Shown piece after piece: positions 1 to 7,847 of a stretch of 64,000 nucleotides of DNA. Origin of the DNA: Janthinobacterium sp. 1_2014MBL_MicDiv. GTDB taxonomy: Bacteria > Pseudomonadota > Gammaproteobacteria > Burkholderiales > Burkholderiaceae_D. Under the pieces are notes generated by a model. The model did not search any database, was not told the origin of the DNA, and saw only the letters and a program-made list of their open reading frames with translations. Positions within the stretch are counted from its first letter, which is position 1. Each line of letters opens with the position of its first letter. Location: NCBI RefSeq assembly GCF_001865675.1, contig NZ_CP011319.1:1-64000 (forward strand). The letters run 5' to 3'. Both the position numbers and the translations under genes were made by a program.

Positions 1-515
1 ATGTATGTCTATGTGAAAAGGTGTGGGAGGGCGTATCGATTCTGCCCTGCGTTCACCGTGTTGCAAGGCCGGCGTCGCGCGAGGGCTCGCCACACGTAAC
101 GCGCTATTCTACTCCCGACTGCGAAAGTTATCCACAGGCACGGCTGTTATTTTTATGTGGCGGGGTGGGGCGCCATGTGTATAAGAAGCGACTTATCCCC
201 CGGTTATCCCGTCACAGGCAGTGCTGGCGCGGCCTGTGGCGGGGCCTTGCCGGCAGATGGGGCGCGGCGCGCAAATTTCCAGGCGATCACGGCAATCCTT
301 GACAAGAGGGGGGCATATGCTGAATAATTCAGGGTTCCCCGCCCGTATTCCGTGTTTATTCATTTGGAACGACAATATGGACTAAGCGTGGATTAAGCGG
401 GCGATGAGATTGGCCAGCTTGTGCCTTGGCATAAGTGCGCGATTGTCATTGGCACCAAAAACTGACGGGACGTCAGACCCGATTTTGCATTTTTTTTGTT
501 TTTAGCGAGACCAAC
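1..515. other. Origin-proximal non-coding region (probable part of oriC)
   Basis: This 515-base stretch before rpmH has no convincing gene; the open frames at 21-302 and 193-375 have no recognisable product. It holds one perfect DnaA box on the plus strand (TTATCCACA, 128-136), one on the minus strand (TGTGTATAA, 176-184) and two weaker TTATCCC-type boxes at 193-201 and 204-212. AT-rich patches lie at about 316-380 and 483-503. In betaproteobacteria oriC usually lies between rpmH and a divergent dnaA, so dnaA probably sits just left of the window. That last point is inference, because dnaA is not visible. Confidence 0.7.
128..212. promoter_or_regulatory. DnaA box cluster
   Basis: Two boxes match the TTATNCACA consensus exactly: 128-136 forward and 176-184 reverse. 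Two degenerate boxes (TTATCCCCC 193-201 and TTATCCCGT 204-212) follow. Their grouping within 85 bases next to rpmH fits initiator binding at oriC. Confidence 0.7.
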
Positions 516-650
516 ATGAAACGTACTTACCAACCTTCCGTCGTTCGCCGCAAGCGTACGCACGGCTTCCGCGCTCGTATGGCTACCCGTGGTGGCCGTG
601 ATGTGCTCAACGCACGTCGCGCAAAGGGCCGCAAACGTCTGGCCGTCTAG
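516..650 (+). CDS. rpmH: 50S ribosomal protein L34
   Basis: This is a 44-residue, highly basic protein starting MKRTYQPS and ending KGRKRLAV, the invariant L34 pattern, at the family's normal length. It is a structural protein of the large ribosomal subunit that binds 23S rRNA. The ATG at 516 is chosen because it gives the exact L34 N-terminus; the frame remains open upstream to 435 but that part is not L34. rnpA follows after two bases, the standard rpmH-rnpA arrangement. A 6-bp inverted repeat (462-476) and a T-rich stretch lie just upstream and may be part of the leader. Confidence 0.98.
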   Translation: MKRTYQPSVVRRKRTHGFRARMATRGGRDVLNARRAKGRKRLAV

Positions 651-652
651 GC

Positions 653-1111
653 TTGTCGTTGACAGCTGATCGCGTGGCTAGCTGTACTCCAGTCGGCAAT
701 CAACGCGAAGGTTCACACGACTTCGCGCGCGTTCGGCGTATCGTTAAAACGGATGAATTTTCATCCGTTTTTCGTTTGCGCCCTTCGCAAAAAACAGCGC
801 ATTTTGTGCTGTACACCCGACACAATCAATTGCCGCATGCGCGGCTGGGCGTCGTTGTGGCCAAGCGTTTCGCGCCACGCGCGGCGACCCGCAACACGAT
901 CAAGCGCGTCACGCGCGAGCTGTTTCGCAACAGCGCGCTGCCGCCGGTCGACTGCGTGGTGCGCCTGTCGCGCGCCGTCAACAGCAAGGATGGCCCGGCC
1001 ACCACGACCCGGCTCAAAGCCGAGCTACGTGAAGAATTGAGCCGCCTGTTCGCGGCGCAAATCGCCGCCCAGGCCCGTTCTGTTGCTGCGCCACCACCGT
1101 CCGCGCCATGA
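653..1111 (+). CDS. rnpA: Ribonuclease P protein component
   Basis: This is the small protein subunit of RNase P, which helps the RNA subunit trim the 5' leader of precursor tRNAs. The core VVVAKRFAPRAATRNTIKRVTRELFR (about residues 67-92) carries the basic helix typical of the family. No ATG precedes the conserved core; candidate starts are TTG 653, TTG 659 and GTG 674, and 653 is given as the longest form (152 residues). The gene lies two bases after rpmH and overlaps yidD by four bases. Its early codons are AT-rich for this genome and form a perfect 12-bp inverted repeat (746-771). Confidence 0.93.
   Translation: MSLTADRVASCTPVGNQREGSHDFARVRRIVKTDEFSSVFRLRPSQKTAHFVLYTRHNQLPHARLGVVVAKRFAPRAATRNTIKRVTRELFRNSALPPVDCVVRLSRAVNSKDGPATTTRLKAELREELSRLFAAQIAAQARSVAAPPPSAP
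746..771 (+). terminator. Hairpin with T-run inside rnpA, possible attenuator
   Basis: The 12-base arms AAAACGGATGAA (746-757) and TTCATCCGTTTT (760-771) are perfect complements separated by two bases, and the second arm runs into five T residues (768-772). The structure resembles an intrinsic terminator located about 95 bases after the rpmH stop. It could lower rnpA output relative to rpmH. It lies within codons for the conserved KTDEFSSVF stretch, so chance remains possible. Confidence 0.35.
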
Positions 1112-1368
1112 AAACCCTGCTGCTGTTCCTGCTGCGAGCTTATCAGTTGCTGATCAGCCCCATGCTGGGACAGAATTGCCGTTTCTATCCGAGCTGTTCG
1201 CATTACGCGATGGAAGCGTTGCGCGTGCACGGCACCGCCAAGGGCAGCCTGCTGGCTGCCAAGCGCGTGTGCCGTTGCCACCCCTGGAATGAAGGGGGCG
1301 TCGACCCGGTGCCGCCGGCCGATTGCAAACAATCTTCAACGACCGCTTGCGGTTGCAACCACTCCTGA
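1108..1368 (+). CDS. yidD: Membrane protein insertion efficiency factor YidD
   Basis: This is an 86-residue member of the YidD family (UPF0161), an inner-membrane-associated protein that helps insertion of membrane proteins alongside YidC. The hallmark stretch NCRFYPSCSHYAMEAL with its paired cysteines, and CRCHPWNEGGVDPVP, are both present. The ATG at 1108 overlaps the rnpA stop (ATGA), suggesting translational coupling. yidC follows 11 bases after the stop. The C-terminal tail is Cys-rich (TACGCNHS), a variable part of the family. Confidence 0.96.
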   Translation: MKTLLLFLLRAYQLLISPMLGQNCRFYPSCSHYAMEALRVHGTAKGSLLAAKRVCRCHPWNEGGVDPVPPADCKQSSTTACGCNHS

Positions 1369-1379
1369 CAAATACCCTA

Positions 1380-3116
1380 ATGGATATCAATAAACGTACC
1401 ATCCTGTGGATCGTGTTTTCCGTCTCGCTGGTAATTCTCTGGAACGAATGGATGATCTCGAACGGCAAGCCGTCGATGTTCTCCGCGAACACGGAACAAA
1501 CCGCCAAGGCGCCTGCCACCCCGGCCGCGACGGCCGCCCTGGCTGCCAGCGCGGCTGCCGGCGCGAGCGCCGTGCCTGGTGACGCTGCCGATCCCGCCGC
1601 GTTCAAGCGCGAAGTGATTACCATCACCACCGACGTCATCAAGGTCGATATCGACACCCTGGGCGGCCAGGTCAAGCGTCTGGAATTGCTGAAATTCAAG
1701 GGCGCGGGCAATCCGGGCTGGTTTGGCGGCTGCTTCGGCCTGTTCAAATGGTGTCAGCCTGACGACGGCAAGCAAAACGAAGTGCTGTTCGACGAAGGCG
1801 CGAACCGCACCTATCTGGCACAGTCGGGCCTGGTTGGCGGTCCTTTCCCCACCCATGCGAGCGGTTTCACCGTGCAGCCTGGCGTGCGCACCCTGGGTGA
1901 CGGCAAGCAAGTACAACTGGTGATGGAAGCCGTCGAAGGCGGCGTCAAGCTGACCAAGACGTTTACCTTCAAGCGCGGCGATTACGTCATCGACGTGCGC
2001 CATGACGTGGCCAACGTGGGCGCAGCCCCCGTCACGCCGCAGCTGTATCTGCAACTGACGCACGATGGCAACAAGCCGGTCGGCGACTCCTTCTTCAACA
2101 GCAGCTTCACCGGTCCGACCCTGTACACGCCACAGGACAAGTACCAGAAGCTGACGTTCGAGAAAATCGAAAAAGCGGCCGTGGAAGACGAGAAGAAGGG
2201 CAACGACAACGCCATGAAGGGCCTGCACCCGGCGACGGCGAATGGCGGCTGGTTTGCGATTTCGCAGCACTTCTTCGTGTCCGCCTTTGTTCCGCCTGAG
2301 AACGCCAAGCGCGACATCTTCACGAAGAAGGTCGGCACCAACCTGTACGCCATCGGCAACGTGCTGCCGCTGCCGACCCTGGCGCCAGGCGCTTCGGCCA
2401 GCATGGACAGCAAGCTGTACTCGGGTCCGCAAATCGCCCACCTGCTCGAGCCTGTCTCGCCCGGCCTGGAGCTGGTGAAGGACTATGGCTGGCTGACCAT
2501 CATCGCCAAGCCGATGTTCTGGGTCATGGAACAGATCCACAGCGTGCTCGGCAACTGGGGCTGGACCATCATCGCCTTCACGATCCTGATCAAGCTGGCA
2601 TTCTTCCCGCTGTCGGCCGCCGGCTACCGCAGCATGGCGAAGATGAAACTGGTCACGCCGAAGATGCAGGCGATCCGCGAACGCTACAAGGGCGATCCGC
2701 AAAAGATGAACCAGGCCACGATGGAGCTGTACAAGACGGAAAAGATCAATCCGCTGGGCGGCTGCCTGCCGATCCTGATCCAGATGCCTGTCTTTATCGC
2801 CCTGTACTGGGTGCTGAACGCGTCCGTGGAAATCCGCGGCGCGCCGTGGATCGGCTGGATCACCGACCTGGCCCAGCATGACCCATGGTGCATCCTGCCC
2901 GTGCTGTACGCGATCTCGATGTACATCACGACCAAGCTGAACCCGGCTCCGGCCGATCCGATGCAAGCGAAGATGATGCTGTTCATGCCACTGGCATTCT
3001 CGGTGATGTTCTTCTTCTTCCCGTCGGGCTTGGTACTCTACTGGGTCGTCAACAACGTCCTGTCGATCGGCCAGCAATGGGTGATCACCAAGAAATACGC
3101 GCCTGCCGTCAAGTAA
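1380..3116 (+). CDS. yidC: Membrane protein insertase YidC
   Basis: YidC/Oxa1 inserts and folds inner-membrane proteins, alone or with SecYEG. The 578-residue protein has an N-terminal membrane anchor (about residues 6-23), a Pro/Ala-rich linker, a large periplasmic domain, and a C-terminal insertase core with several membrane segments beginning near residue 375 (WGWTIIAFTILIKLAFFPLS, then INPLGGCLPILIQMPVFIALY). The ATG at 1380 is chosen because MDINKRTILWIVF is the standard start. Within the periplasmic domain a short segment has two cysteines, Cys118 and Cys125, that could form a disulfide. A strong terminator follows at 3134-3161. Confidence 0.98.
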   Translation: MDINKRTILWIVFSVSLVILWNEWMISNGKPSMFSANTEQTAKAPATPAATAALAASAAAGASAVPGDAADPAAFKREVITITTDVIKVDIDTLGGQVKRLELLKFKGAGNPGWFGGCFGLFKWCQPDDGKQNEVLFDEGANRTYLAQSGLVGGPFPTHASGFTVQPGVRTLGDGKQVQLVMEAVEGGVKLTKTFTFKRGDYVIDVRHDVANVGAAPVTPQLYLQLTHDGNKPVGDSFFNSSFTGPTLYTPQDKYQKLTFEKIEKAAVEDEKKGNDNAMKGLHPATANGGWFAISQHFFVSAFVPPENAKRDIFTKKVGTNLYAIGNVLPLPTLAPGASASMDSKLYSGPQIAHLLEPVSPGLELVKDYGWLTIIAKPMFWVMEQIHSVLGNWGWTIIAFTILIKLAFFPLSAAGYRSMAKMKLVTPKMQAIRERYKGDPQKMNQATMELYKTEKINPLGGCLPILIQMPVFIALYWVLNASVEIRGAPWIGWITDLAQHDPWCILPVLYAISMYITTKLNPAPADPMQAKMMLFMPLAFSVMFFFFPSGLVLYWVVNNVLSIGQQWVITKKYAPAVK

Positions 3117-3133
3117 GTCCGGCCAGCGACCAG

Positions 3134-3161
3134 AAAGCCCGCCTCGCGCGGGCTTTTTTTT
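3134..3161 (+). terminator. Rho-independent terminator after yidC
   Basis: The stem AAAGCCCGC / GCGGGCTTT with a short loop is followed by eight T residues, 18 bases after the yidC stop. It ends the rpmH-yidC transcription unit before mnmE. Confidence 0.9.
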
Positions 3162-3290
3162 GACATCGTACATGTCAAAAAAAAGTGGGTTTTACCGGTT
3201 GTCCACTGACCTCCCCCTTCATGTGCACCCGGTTTGTCGCTGAAAATATCGCGGCTCCTGCAGCCTTCCCGAATACACTACAATTACTCC

Positions 3291-4670
3291 ATGAAACTCG
3301 ACTCTTCCCCTATCGCCGCCATCGCCACCGCTCCCGGACGCGGCGGCATCGGCGTGGTACGCGCCTCCGGCAAAAACCTCGCCCCCTTGATGGCCGCCCT
3401 GTTCGGCGCGCAGCAGCTGAAACCGCGCCACGCCACCTATTTGCCGTTCACGGAAGCCGATGGCAGCATCATCGACCAGGGCATCGCCATCCACTTCAAG
3501 GGTCCGCATTCGTACACGGGCGAAGACGTGCTGGAATTGCAGGGCCATGGCGGCCCCGTGGTGCTGCAGCTGCTGCTGGCGCGCGTGCTGGCGGCGGGCA
3601 AGGACAGCGGTCTGCGCCTGGCCGAGCCCGGTGAATTCACGCGCCGCGCATTCCTGAACGACAAGCTCGACCTGGCGCAAGCCGAAGCCGTGGCCGACCT
3701 CATCGACGCTTCCACGGAAGCGGCGGCCAAGTCCGCTTCGCAATCGCTGTCGGGCGCTTTCTCCAACACGATTCACGCGCTGGTGGAACAGGTGACGGGC
3801 TTGCGCATGCTGGTCGAGGCGACCCTGGATTTCCCGGAAGAGGAAATCGACTTCCTGGAAAAATCGAATGCGCGCGGCCAGTTGAAGGCCGTCATCGAGG
3901 CGCTGAACAAGGTGTTTGCGCAGGCGGCGCAGGGCGCGCTGCTGCGCGAAGGTCTCAATGTCGTGCTGGCCGGCCAGCCGAACGTCGGCAAATCGTCGCT
4001 GCTGAACGCGCTGGCGGGCGCCGACGTGGCGATCGTTACGCCGATCGCCGGCACCACGCGCGACAAGGTGAGCGAAACCATCCAGATCGAGGGCATACCG
4101 CTCAACATCATCGACACGGCCGGCATCCGCAGCGCGGGCGACACCATCGACGCCGTCGAGCGCATCGGCATCGAGCGCACGTGGGGTGAAATCGGCAAGG
4201 CCGACGTGATCCTGCACCTGCTCGACGCCGACCACGGCCCGACGCTGGCCGACGAAACCATCGTCGCCGCCTTCCCGGACGGCGTGCCCGTGGTGCGCGT
4301 GTGGAACAAGATCGATCTCTCCGGCCACAAGCCTAGCGTCGACAGCCTGCCCGACGCCACGCACGTGTATCTGTCGGCGCACGAGCACATCGGCATCGAC
4401 CTGCTGCGCACGGAGCTGTTGCGCATCGCCGGCTGGCAGCAGACGGGCGAATCGCTGTACCTGGCGCGCGAACGCCATTTGATCGCGCTCAAGTCGGCCG
4501 GCAAGCACTTGCATGTCGCCGCCGAGCACGCGGCGCAGGACGACCAGTCGCTGGACCTGTTCGCCGAAGAGTTGCGCCTGGCGCAGGTGCAGCTGTCGAG
4601 CATCACGGGCGAGTTTTCGCCTGACGATCTGCTGGGCGTGATCTTCAGCCGTTTCTGCATCGGCAAGTAA
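3291..4670 (+). CDS. mnmE: tRNA uridine-5-carboxymethylaminomethyl modification GTPase MnmE
   Basis: MnmE (TrmE) works with MnmG to modify the wobble uridine (position 34) of certain tRNAs, using GTP and a tetrahydrofolate derivative. The 459-residue protein has the N-terminal folate-binding domain (DSSPIAAIATAPGRGGIGVVR), the helical domain, and an inserted G domain with G1 GQPNVGKS near residues 228-235, GTTRD, DTAG and NKID. It ends FCIGK, giving the essential C-terminal cysteine. The ATG at 3291 gives the family-standard N-terminus; an upstream in-frame start at 3234 is less likely. The position after yidC is the classic origin-proximal order. Confidence 0.98.
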   Translation: MKLDSSPIAAIATAPGRGGIGVVRASGKNLAPLMAALFGAQQLKPRHATYLPFTEADGSIIDQGIAIHFKGPHSYTGEDVLELQGHGGPVVLQLLLARVLAAGKDSGLRLAEPGEFTRRAFLNDKLDLAQAEAVADLIDASTEAAAKSASQSLSGAFSNTIHALVEQVTGLRMLVEATLDFPEEEIDFLEKSNARGQLKAVIEALNKVFAQAAQGALLREGLNVVLAGQPNVGKSSLLNALAGADVAIVTPIAGTTRDKVSETIQIEGIPLNIIDTAGIRSAGDTIDAVERIGIERTWGEIGKADVILHLLDADHGPTLADETIVAAFPDGVPVVRVWNKIDLSGHKPSVDSLPDATHVYLSAHEHIGIDLLRTELLRIAGWQQTGESLYLARERHLIALKSAGKHLHVAAEHAAQDDQSLDLFAEELRLAQVQLSSITGEFSPDDLLGVIFSRFCIGK

Positions 4671-4680
4671 GCGGGGAGCG

Positions 4681-4983
4681 ATGATGAAAACATGGATCGC
4701 TGCCGCACTGTGCTGTCTGCCGCTGCTGGTGACGGCACAGGACAAGCTGCCGCGCGACGTGGCGCAATTCATTGAGAATGCGCAAATGTGCGAGCATTTT
4801 GCCGGCGAATGGGACGATCACGACAAGGCGCGCCAGCGCGAGATCACGCAAGCCGTGGCCAGCTCCTGCGGCCAGGCGCAGCGGCAATGGAAGCGGCTGT
4901 CGGCCAAGTATGCGCGACAGCCCAAGCTGCAACAAGTCATTGCCGAGAATGCCAATGACGCGGTGCGCAGTTTCCGGAAATAG
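4681..4983 (+). CDS. Small secreted protein of unknown function
   Basis: This is a 100-residue protein that I do not recognise. A signal peptide is clear (MMKTWIAAALCCLPLLVTAQ), leaving a mature part of about 80 residues rich in charged residues and predicted helix, with two cysteines (near residues 38 and 62) that could form a disulfide. It begins 10 bases after mnmE behind a GGGGAGCG ribosome site, so it is likely co-transcribed. Starts at 4681 and 4684 are both possible. The clear leader and ribosome site support a real gene; no function is assigned. Confidence 0.75.
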   Translation: MMKTWIAAALCCLPLLVTAQDKLPRDVAQFIENAQMCEHFAGEWDDHDKARQREITQAVASSCGQAQRQWKRLSAKYARQPKLQQVIAENANDAVRSFRK

Positions 4984-5006
4984 CGGCGGCCCTGGTCGGC
5001 GCTGCT

Positions 5007-6704
5007 TCAGCTCTTCTTGCCCTTGGCCTGTTCTTCCCTGAATTTCTGGAACGTTTCGATGTGCTCGGCCCGGCGCAGCACGCGTGAGCGCGGGTCGAGT
5101 GTATAAGTGGCGCCAGCCGGCAGCGGCAGTTCGCCAAAGCCCAGCGACATGGAAACGGTATGGATTTCCTTGCCGATACGCACTTCCACCGGCATCGGGA
5201 AGGCGATGTCGGCAGGCGTCTTCCATAGCAGGCGCAGGGTATCGCCGTCACGCGTGGCGGACAACTCGGGCAATGCCGCCTGGTACAGATAAGCCTGGAA
5301 AAACCAGTCGTAATTGCTGCCCGTGACTTTGTTGACGATGGCCATGAATTCCTGCGTGCTGCCGTAGCGGGGCTGGAACTGGCCTGGCTGCGGCTGTTCC
5401 GTGCCGTAGACGAGCAGGCGCACGGCGCGGAAGAAGGCGTCGTCGCCGATCAGTCCGCGCAAGGTGTGCAGCACCAGCGCTCCTTTCACATAAATGTCGC
5501 CGCCCGGCCCGCCTTTCTTCGGGTCGTAGACCTCTTCCTCGCTTTTCGGCTTGCCCGAGACCATGGGCGCCTTGTTGGCGATGCCGGCGCGCATCTGCTG
5601 CAATGCAGCAAAATATTCCTGCTCGCCCCGCAGGTATTGCATGTACAGCGGCTGCATATACGTGCCGAAGCCTTCGTGCAGCCACATATCGTCCCAGTTG
5701 CTGTTGGTCAGCTGGTTGCCGAACCATTCATGGGCAAACTCATGCTGCAGCAATTCATCGTAGCCATAGCTGGTCTTGGCGAACTTGTTGCCATAGGCAT
5801 TGATGGTCTGGTGTTCCATGCCCTTGTGCGGCGTTTCGGCGATGCCGACCTTTTCGTCGCCAAACGGGTAGGGGCCGATGACGCTTTCGAAGAAATCGAG
5901 CATGGGTGGCAGTTCGGCGAACAGGGCGCCCGCCTTGGCTTCGCTTTCCGGCAGGTACCAGAATTGCAGGGGGATGCGGTTGCCGTAGCGGCTAGCATAC
6001 TCGCCCTGCAGGCTGCGGTAGGGCGCCACGTTGAGGGCGATGCCATAGGTGCTCGGATGCTTGGCGCGCCAGTGGTAAGTGCGCCAGCCGTCGGCCTCAT
6101 CCATGCCGAGCGCGATGCCATTGCCGGCGGCTACCAGCGGCGCCGGCACCTGGATGTGCTGGTCGATCAGCTGGGCCTTGCCCATCGGATGGTCGATGCA
6201 GGGCCAGAACAGGTCGCAGCCTTCGCCTTGCACGGCGCTGGCAATCCACGGCGCGCCATCGGCCGTCTTCGACCACACCATGCCGCCATCCCACGGCGCC
6301 TTCACGGCGACGTGCGGCACGCCGTGGTAGACGACGCGGATGGTGGTGCGGGCGCCTGCCGCGATAGTGGCGGGCAAGGTGATGTTGAGCCGCCCTTGCG
6401 GGTTGGCATAGTCCTGTGCCCGCAGCGCCTTGCCGTCGACCTCGACGGCATCGATGGGCAGGTTGCGGTCCAGGTCCAGCGCGAAACGCGTGATCGGCTG
6501 CGTCGCCAGGAAGGTCAGGCGGGCATCGCCGGCGATGCTGCGGCTGGCCGGTTCGATGCGCAGGGTCAGGTCGGCGTGTTCGAACACCACCGCCAATTGT
6601 TCCGGCGTGCGCTCGGCGCCCGAAGCGAGGGTGTAGTCGGTGGGCGCGCGCGTGGCGCAGGCGGTGAGCAGCAGGCAAGAGAACAGCAGGGGAAGATGTT
6701 TCAT
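5007..6704 (-). CDS. M1 family metallopeptidase (lipoprotein)
   Basis: This is a zinc aminopeptidase-like enzyme of the M1 (gluzincin) family, 565 residues. The N-terminus MKHLPLLFSCLLLTACATR is a lipoprotein signal with a lipobox cysteine, so the enzyme should be membrane-anchored in the envelope. The zinc site is HEFAH at 321-325 with the third ligand Glu344 in WLHEGFGTYM, the exact HExxH-x18-E spacing. The exopeptidase signature appears as GMEHQ, a variant of GAMEN. The start at 6704 is chosen because it gives the lipoprotein leader; the frame stays open to 6755. It is convergent with the small secreted gene. Confidence 0.93.
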   Translation of the reverse strand: MKHLPLLFSCLLLTACATRAPTDYTLASGAERTPEQLAVVFEHADLTLRIEPASRSIAGDARLTFLATQPITRFALDLDRNLPIDAVEVDGKALRAQDYANPQGRLNITLPATIAAGARTTIRVVYHGVPHVAVKAPWDGGMVWSKTADGAPWIASAVQGEGCDLFWPCIDHPMGKAQLIDQHIQVPAPLVAAGNGIALGMDEADGWRTYHWRAKHPSTYGIALNVAPYRSLQGEYASRYGNRIPLQFWYLPESEAKAGALFAELPPMLDFFESVIGPYPFGDEKVGIAETPHKGMEHQTINAYGNKFAKTSYGYDELLQHEFAHEWFGNQLTNSNWDDMWLHEGFGTYMQPLYMQYLRGEQEYFAALQQMRAGIANKAPMVSGKPKSEEEVYDPKKGGPGGDIYVKGALVLHTLRGLIGDDAFFRAVRLLVYGTEQPQPGQFQPRYGSTQEFMAIVNKVTGSNYDWFFQAYLYQAALPELSATRDGDTLRLLWKTPADIAFPMPVEVRIGKEIHTVSMSLGFGELPLPAGATYTLDPRSRVLRRAEHIETFQKFREEQAKGKKS

Positions 6705-6750
6705 GGCGGGCACGCGGCAAGTGAACGGAATGACGATTGTAGTGTTAAGT

Positions 6751-6762
6751 GACAACGTTGTC
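6751..6762. promoter_or_regulatory. Perfect 12-bp palindrome in divergent intergenic region
   Basis: GACAACGTTGTC is self-complementary and sits 47 bases upstream of the M1 peptidase start and 126 bases upstream of the small Cys-rich gene. It is a candidate operator for a dimeric regulator. No regulator is assigned. Confidence 0.3.
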
Positions 6763-6888
6763 GTGTGGAAATTTCAGATGGCCGATGAGGGGCAAGCGTG
6801 GCCGCCGTTGAGAAATGTCATGTGCTCAAAACTGCGCTGACGTAATCTTGCTGAGCGGCCTTGCAGTGCCGCTAGGAAAGGAAGCGCC

Positions 6889-7086
6889 ATGGACAGCAAA
6901 CAGCCGGAAGTCGTGCAACGCGAGGGGGAGGTGATGGTGGCGCTGCCCGCCATGCCGGAGCTGATCGCGGCCCTGCCGCCGAAAGGCGCGTGTTGGTACT
7001 GCGACAAGCCGCTCGACGCCGTGCGCCGCTTCTGCGGCAAGAGCTGTGGCGTGGCGTATGCGGAAGAGGCGCAGTACAACCGCTGA
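6889..7086 (+). CDS. Small Cys-rich, probable zinc-binding protein
   Basis: This 65-residue protein has a C-terminal treble-clef-like pattern: CWYCDKPLDAVRRFCGKSCGVAYAEE, with cysteine pairs C-x2-C and C-x3-C spaced 11 residues apart, as in small zinc-ribbon proteins. The first 30 residues are acidic and hydrophobic without clear structure. A good ribosome site (AGGAAAGG) precedes the ATG. Function is not recognised; metal binding is inferred from the cysteines. It stands alone between the M1 peptidase and the Hpt gene. Confidence 0.75.
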   Translation: MDSKQPEVVQREGEVMVALPAMPELIAALPPKGACWYCDKPLDAVRRFCGKSCGVAYAEEAQYNR

Positions 7087-7103
7087 GCAGAGGCCGGGCC
7101 GCG

Positions 7104-7778
7104 CTAGCGGCGCCGCAGCAGGGCCGCCAGGGCGCCGTCAAAATCGAACTCGTGCGCGGCGGCCGCCACTTCCTGGTAGACGTTCACGCCCAGGCTGGCA
7201 GCGAGCAGGCTGGCCGAGTTTTCCAGGATGTCGATGGCGGCGCCGTCGCCTTCGCGCAGATGGCTGGCCAGGCGCGCCAGCAGCAGCTGGATGGCGGGCG
7301 CGGCCGGATCGGGGGCCACATCCTGCGCCGCCGTATGCGTGTCTTCCGGCGTGCCCAGCATGCTGCTGACGGCTTTCAATAACTGGTCTTGTGCCAGTTC
7401 CAGTTGCAGCATTTGCCGTTCCAGGTCGGGCGCCTGCGCCCGCAGCGCCGCTTCCAGCGTTTCCGACAGGCTGTGCACGTGGCGCGCGCCTATCATGCCG
7501 GCCGCGCCTTTCAGGGTATGCGCCTTCAGGCGCGCGCAGGCATAATTGCCCGCGTCGAACTCGGCGCGGATCTGGCACGGCGTGGTGCCATGGTCGTGCA
7601 GGAAACGGCGCAGGATTTTCAGGTACAGGATGCGGTCGCCCATGATGCGGCCCAGTCCGTTCTCGACATCGAGAATGCGGACCATGTCGGACGCCGCGAG
7701 GGCGGCATCATCTTCGCAAGTGGCGTGTGGTTTCATCATGCCTGGTGTGCAGAGGGCCCCAAAACTTGTCAATTGCAT
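7104..7778 (-). CDS. Hpt domain-containing phosphotransfer protein
   Basis: This is a 224-residue protein with a histidine phosphotransfer (Hpt) domain: ILRRFLHDHG followed by ARLKAHTLKGAAGMIGA, where the histidine in HTLKGAAG is the phospho-acceptor. Hpt proteins relay phosphate between hybrid kinases and response regulators. The C-terminal ~100 residues are helical and unassigned. The start is uncertain: ATG 7778 has an AAGGGA site 12 bases upstream, while ATG 7739 (MMKPHATC) is also possible. No kinase or receiver gene is adjacent, so its partner is unknown. Confidence 0.85.
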   Translation of the reverse strand: MQLTSFGALCTPGMMKPHATCEDDAALAASDMVRILDVENGLGRIMGDRILYLKILRRFLHDHGTTPCQIRAEFDAGNYACARLKAHTLKGAAGMIGARHVHSLSETLEAALRAQAPDLERQMLQLELAQDQLLKAVSSMLGTPEDTHTAAQDVAPDPAAPAIQLLLARLASHLREGDGAAIDILENSASLLAASLGVNVYQEVAAAAHEFDFDGALAALLRRR

Positions 7779-7847
7779 TCATGCAATATCCCTTATTTTA
7801 CATCCAGTCGCCCTCGACAGCGTGTCCGCTTGCCATGCGCCGCCAGA

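Noticed and set aside
21..375. Short open frames in the origin region
   Set aside because: No ribosome sites or recognisable products; they overlap DnaA boxes.
1377..3173. Open frame of about 598 codons on the minus strand
   Set aside because: It is a shadow of yidC, with Arg/Gln/His-rich low-information sequence.
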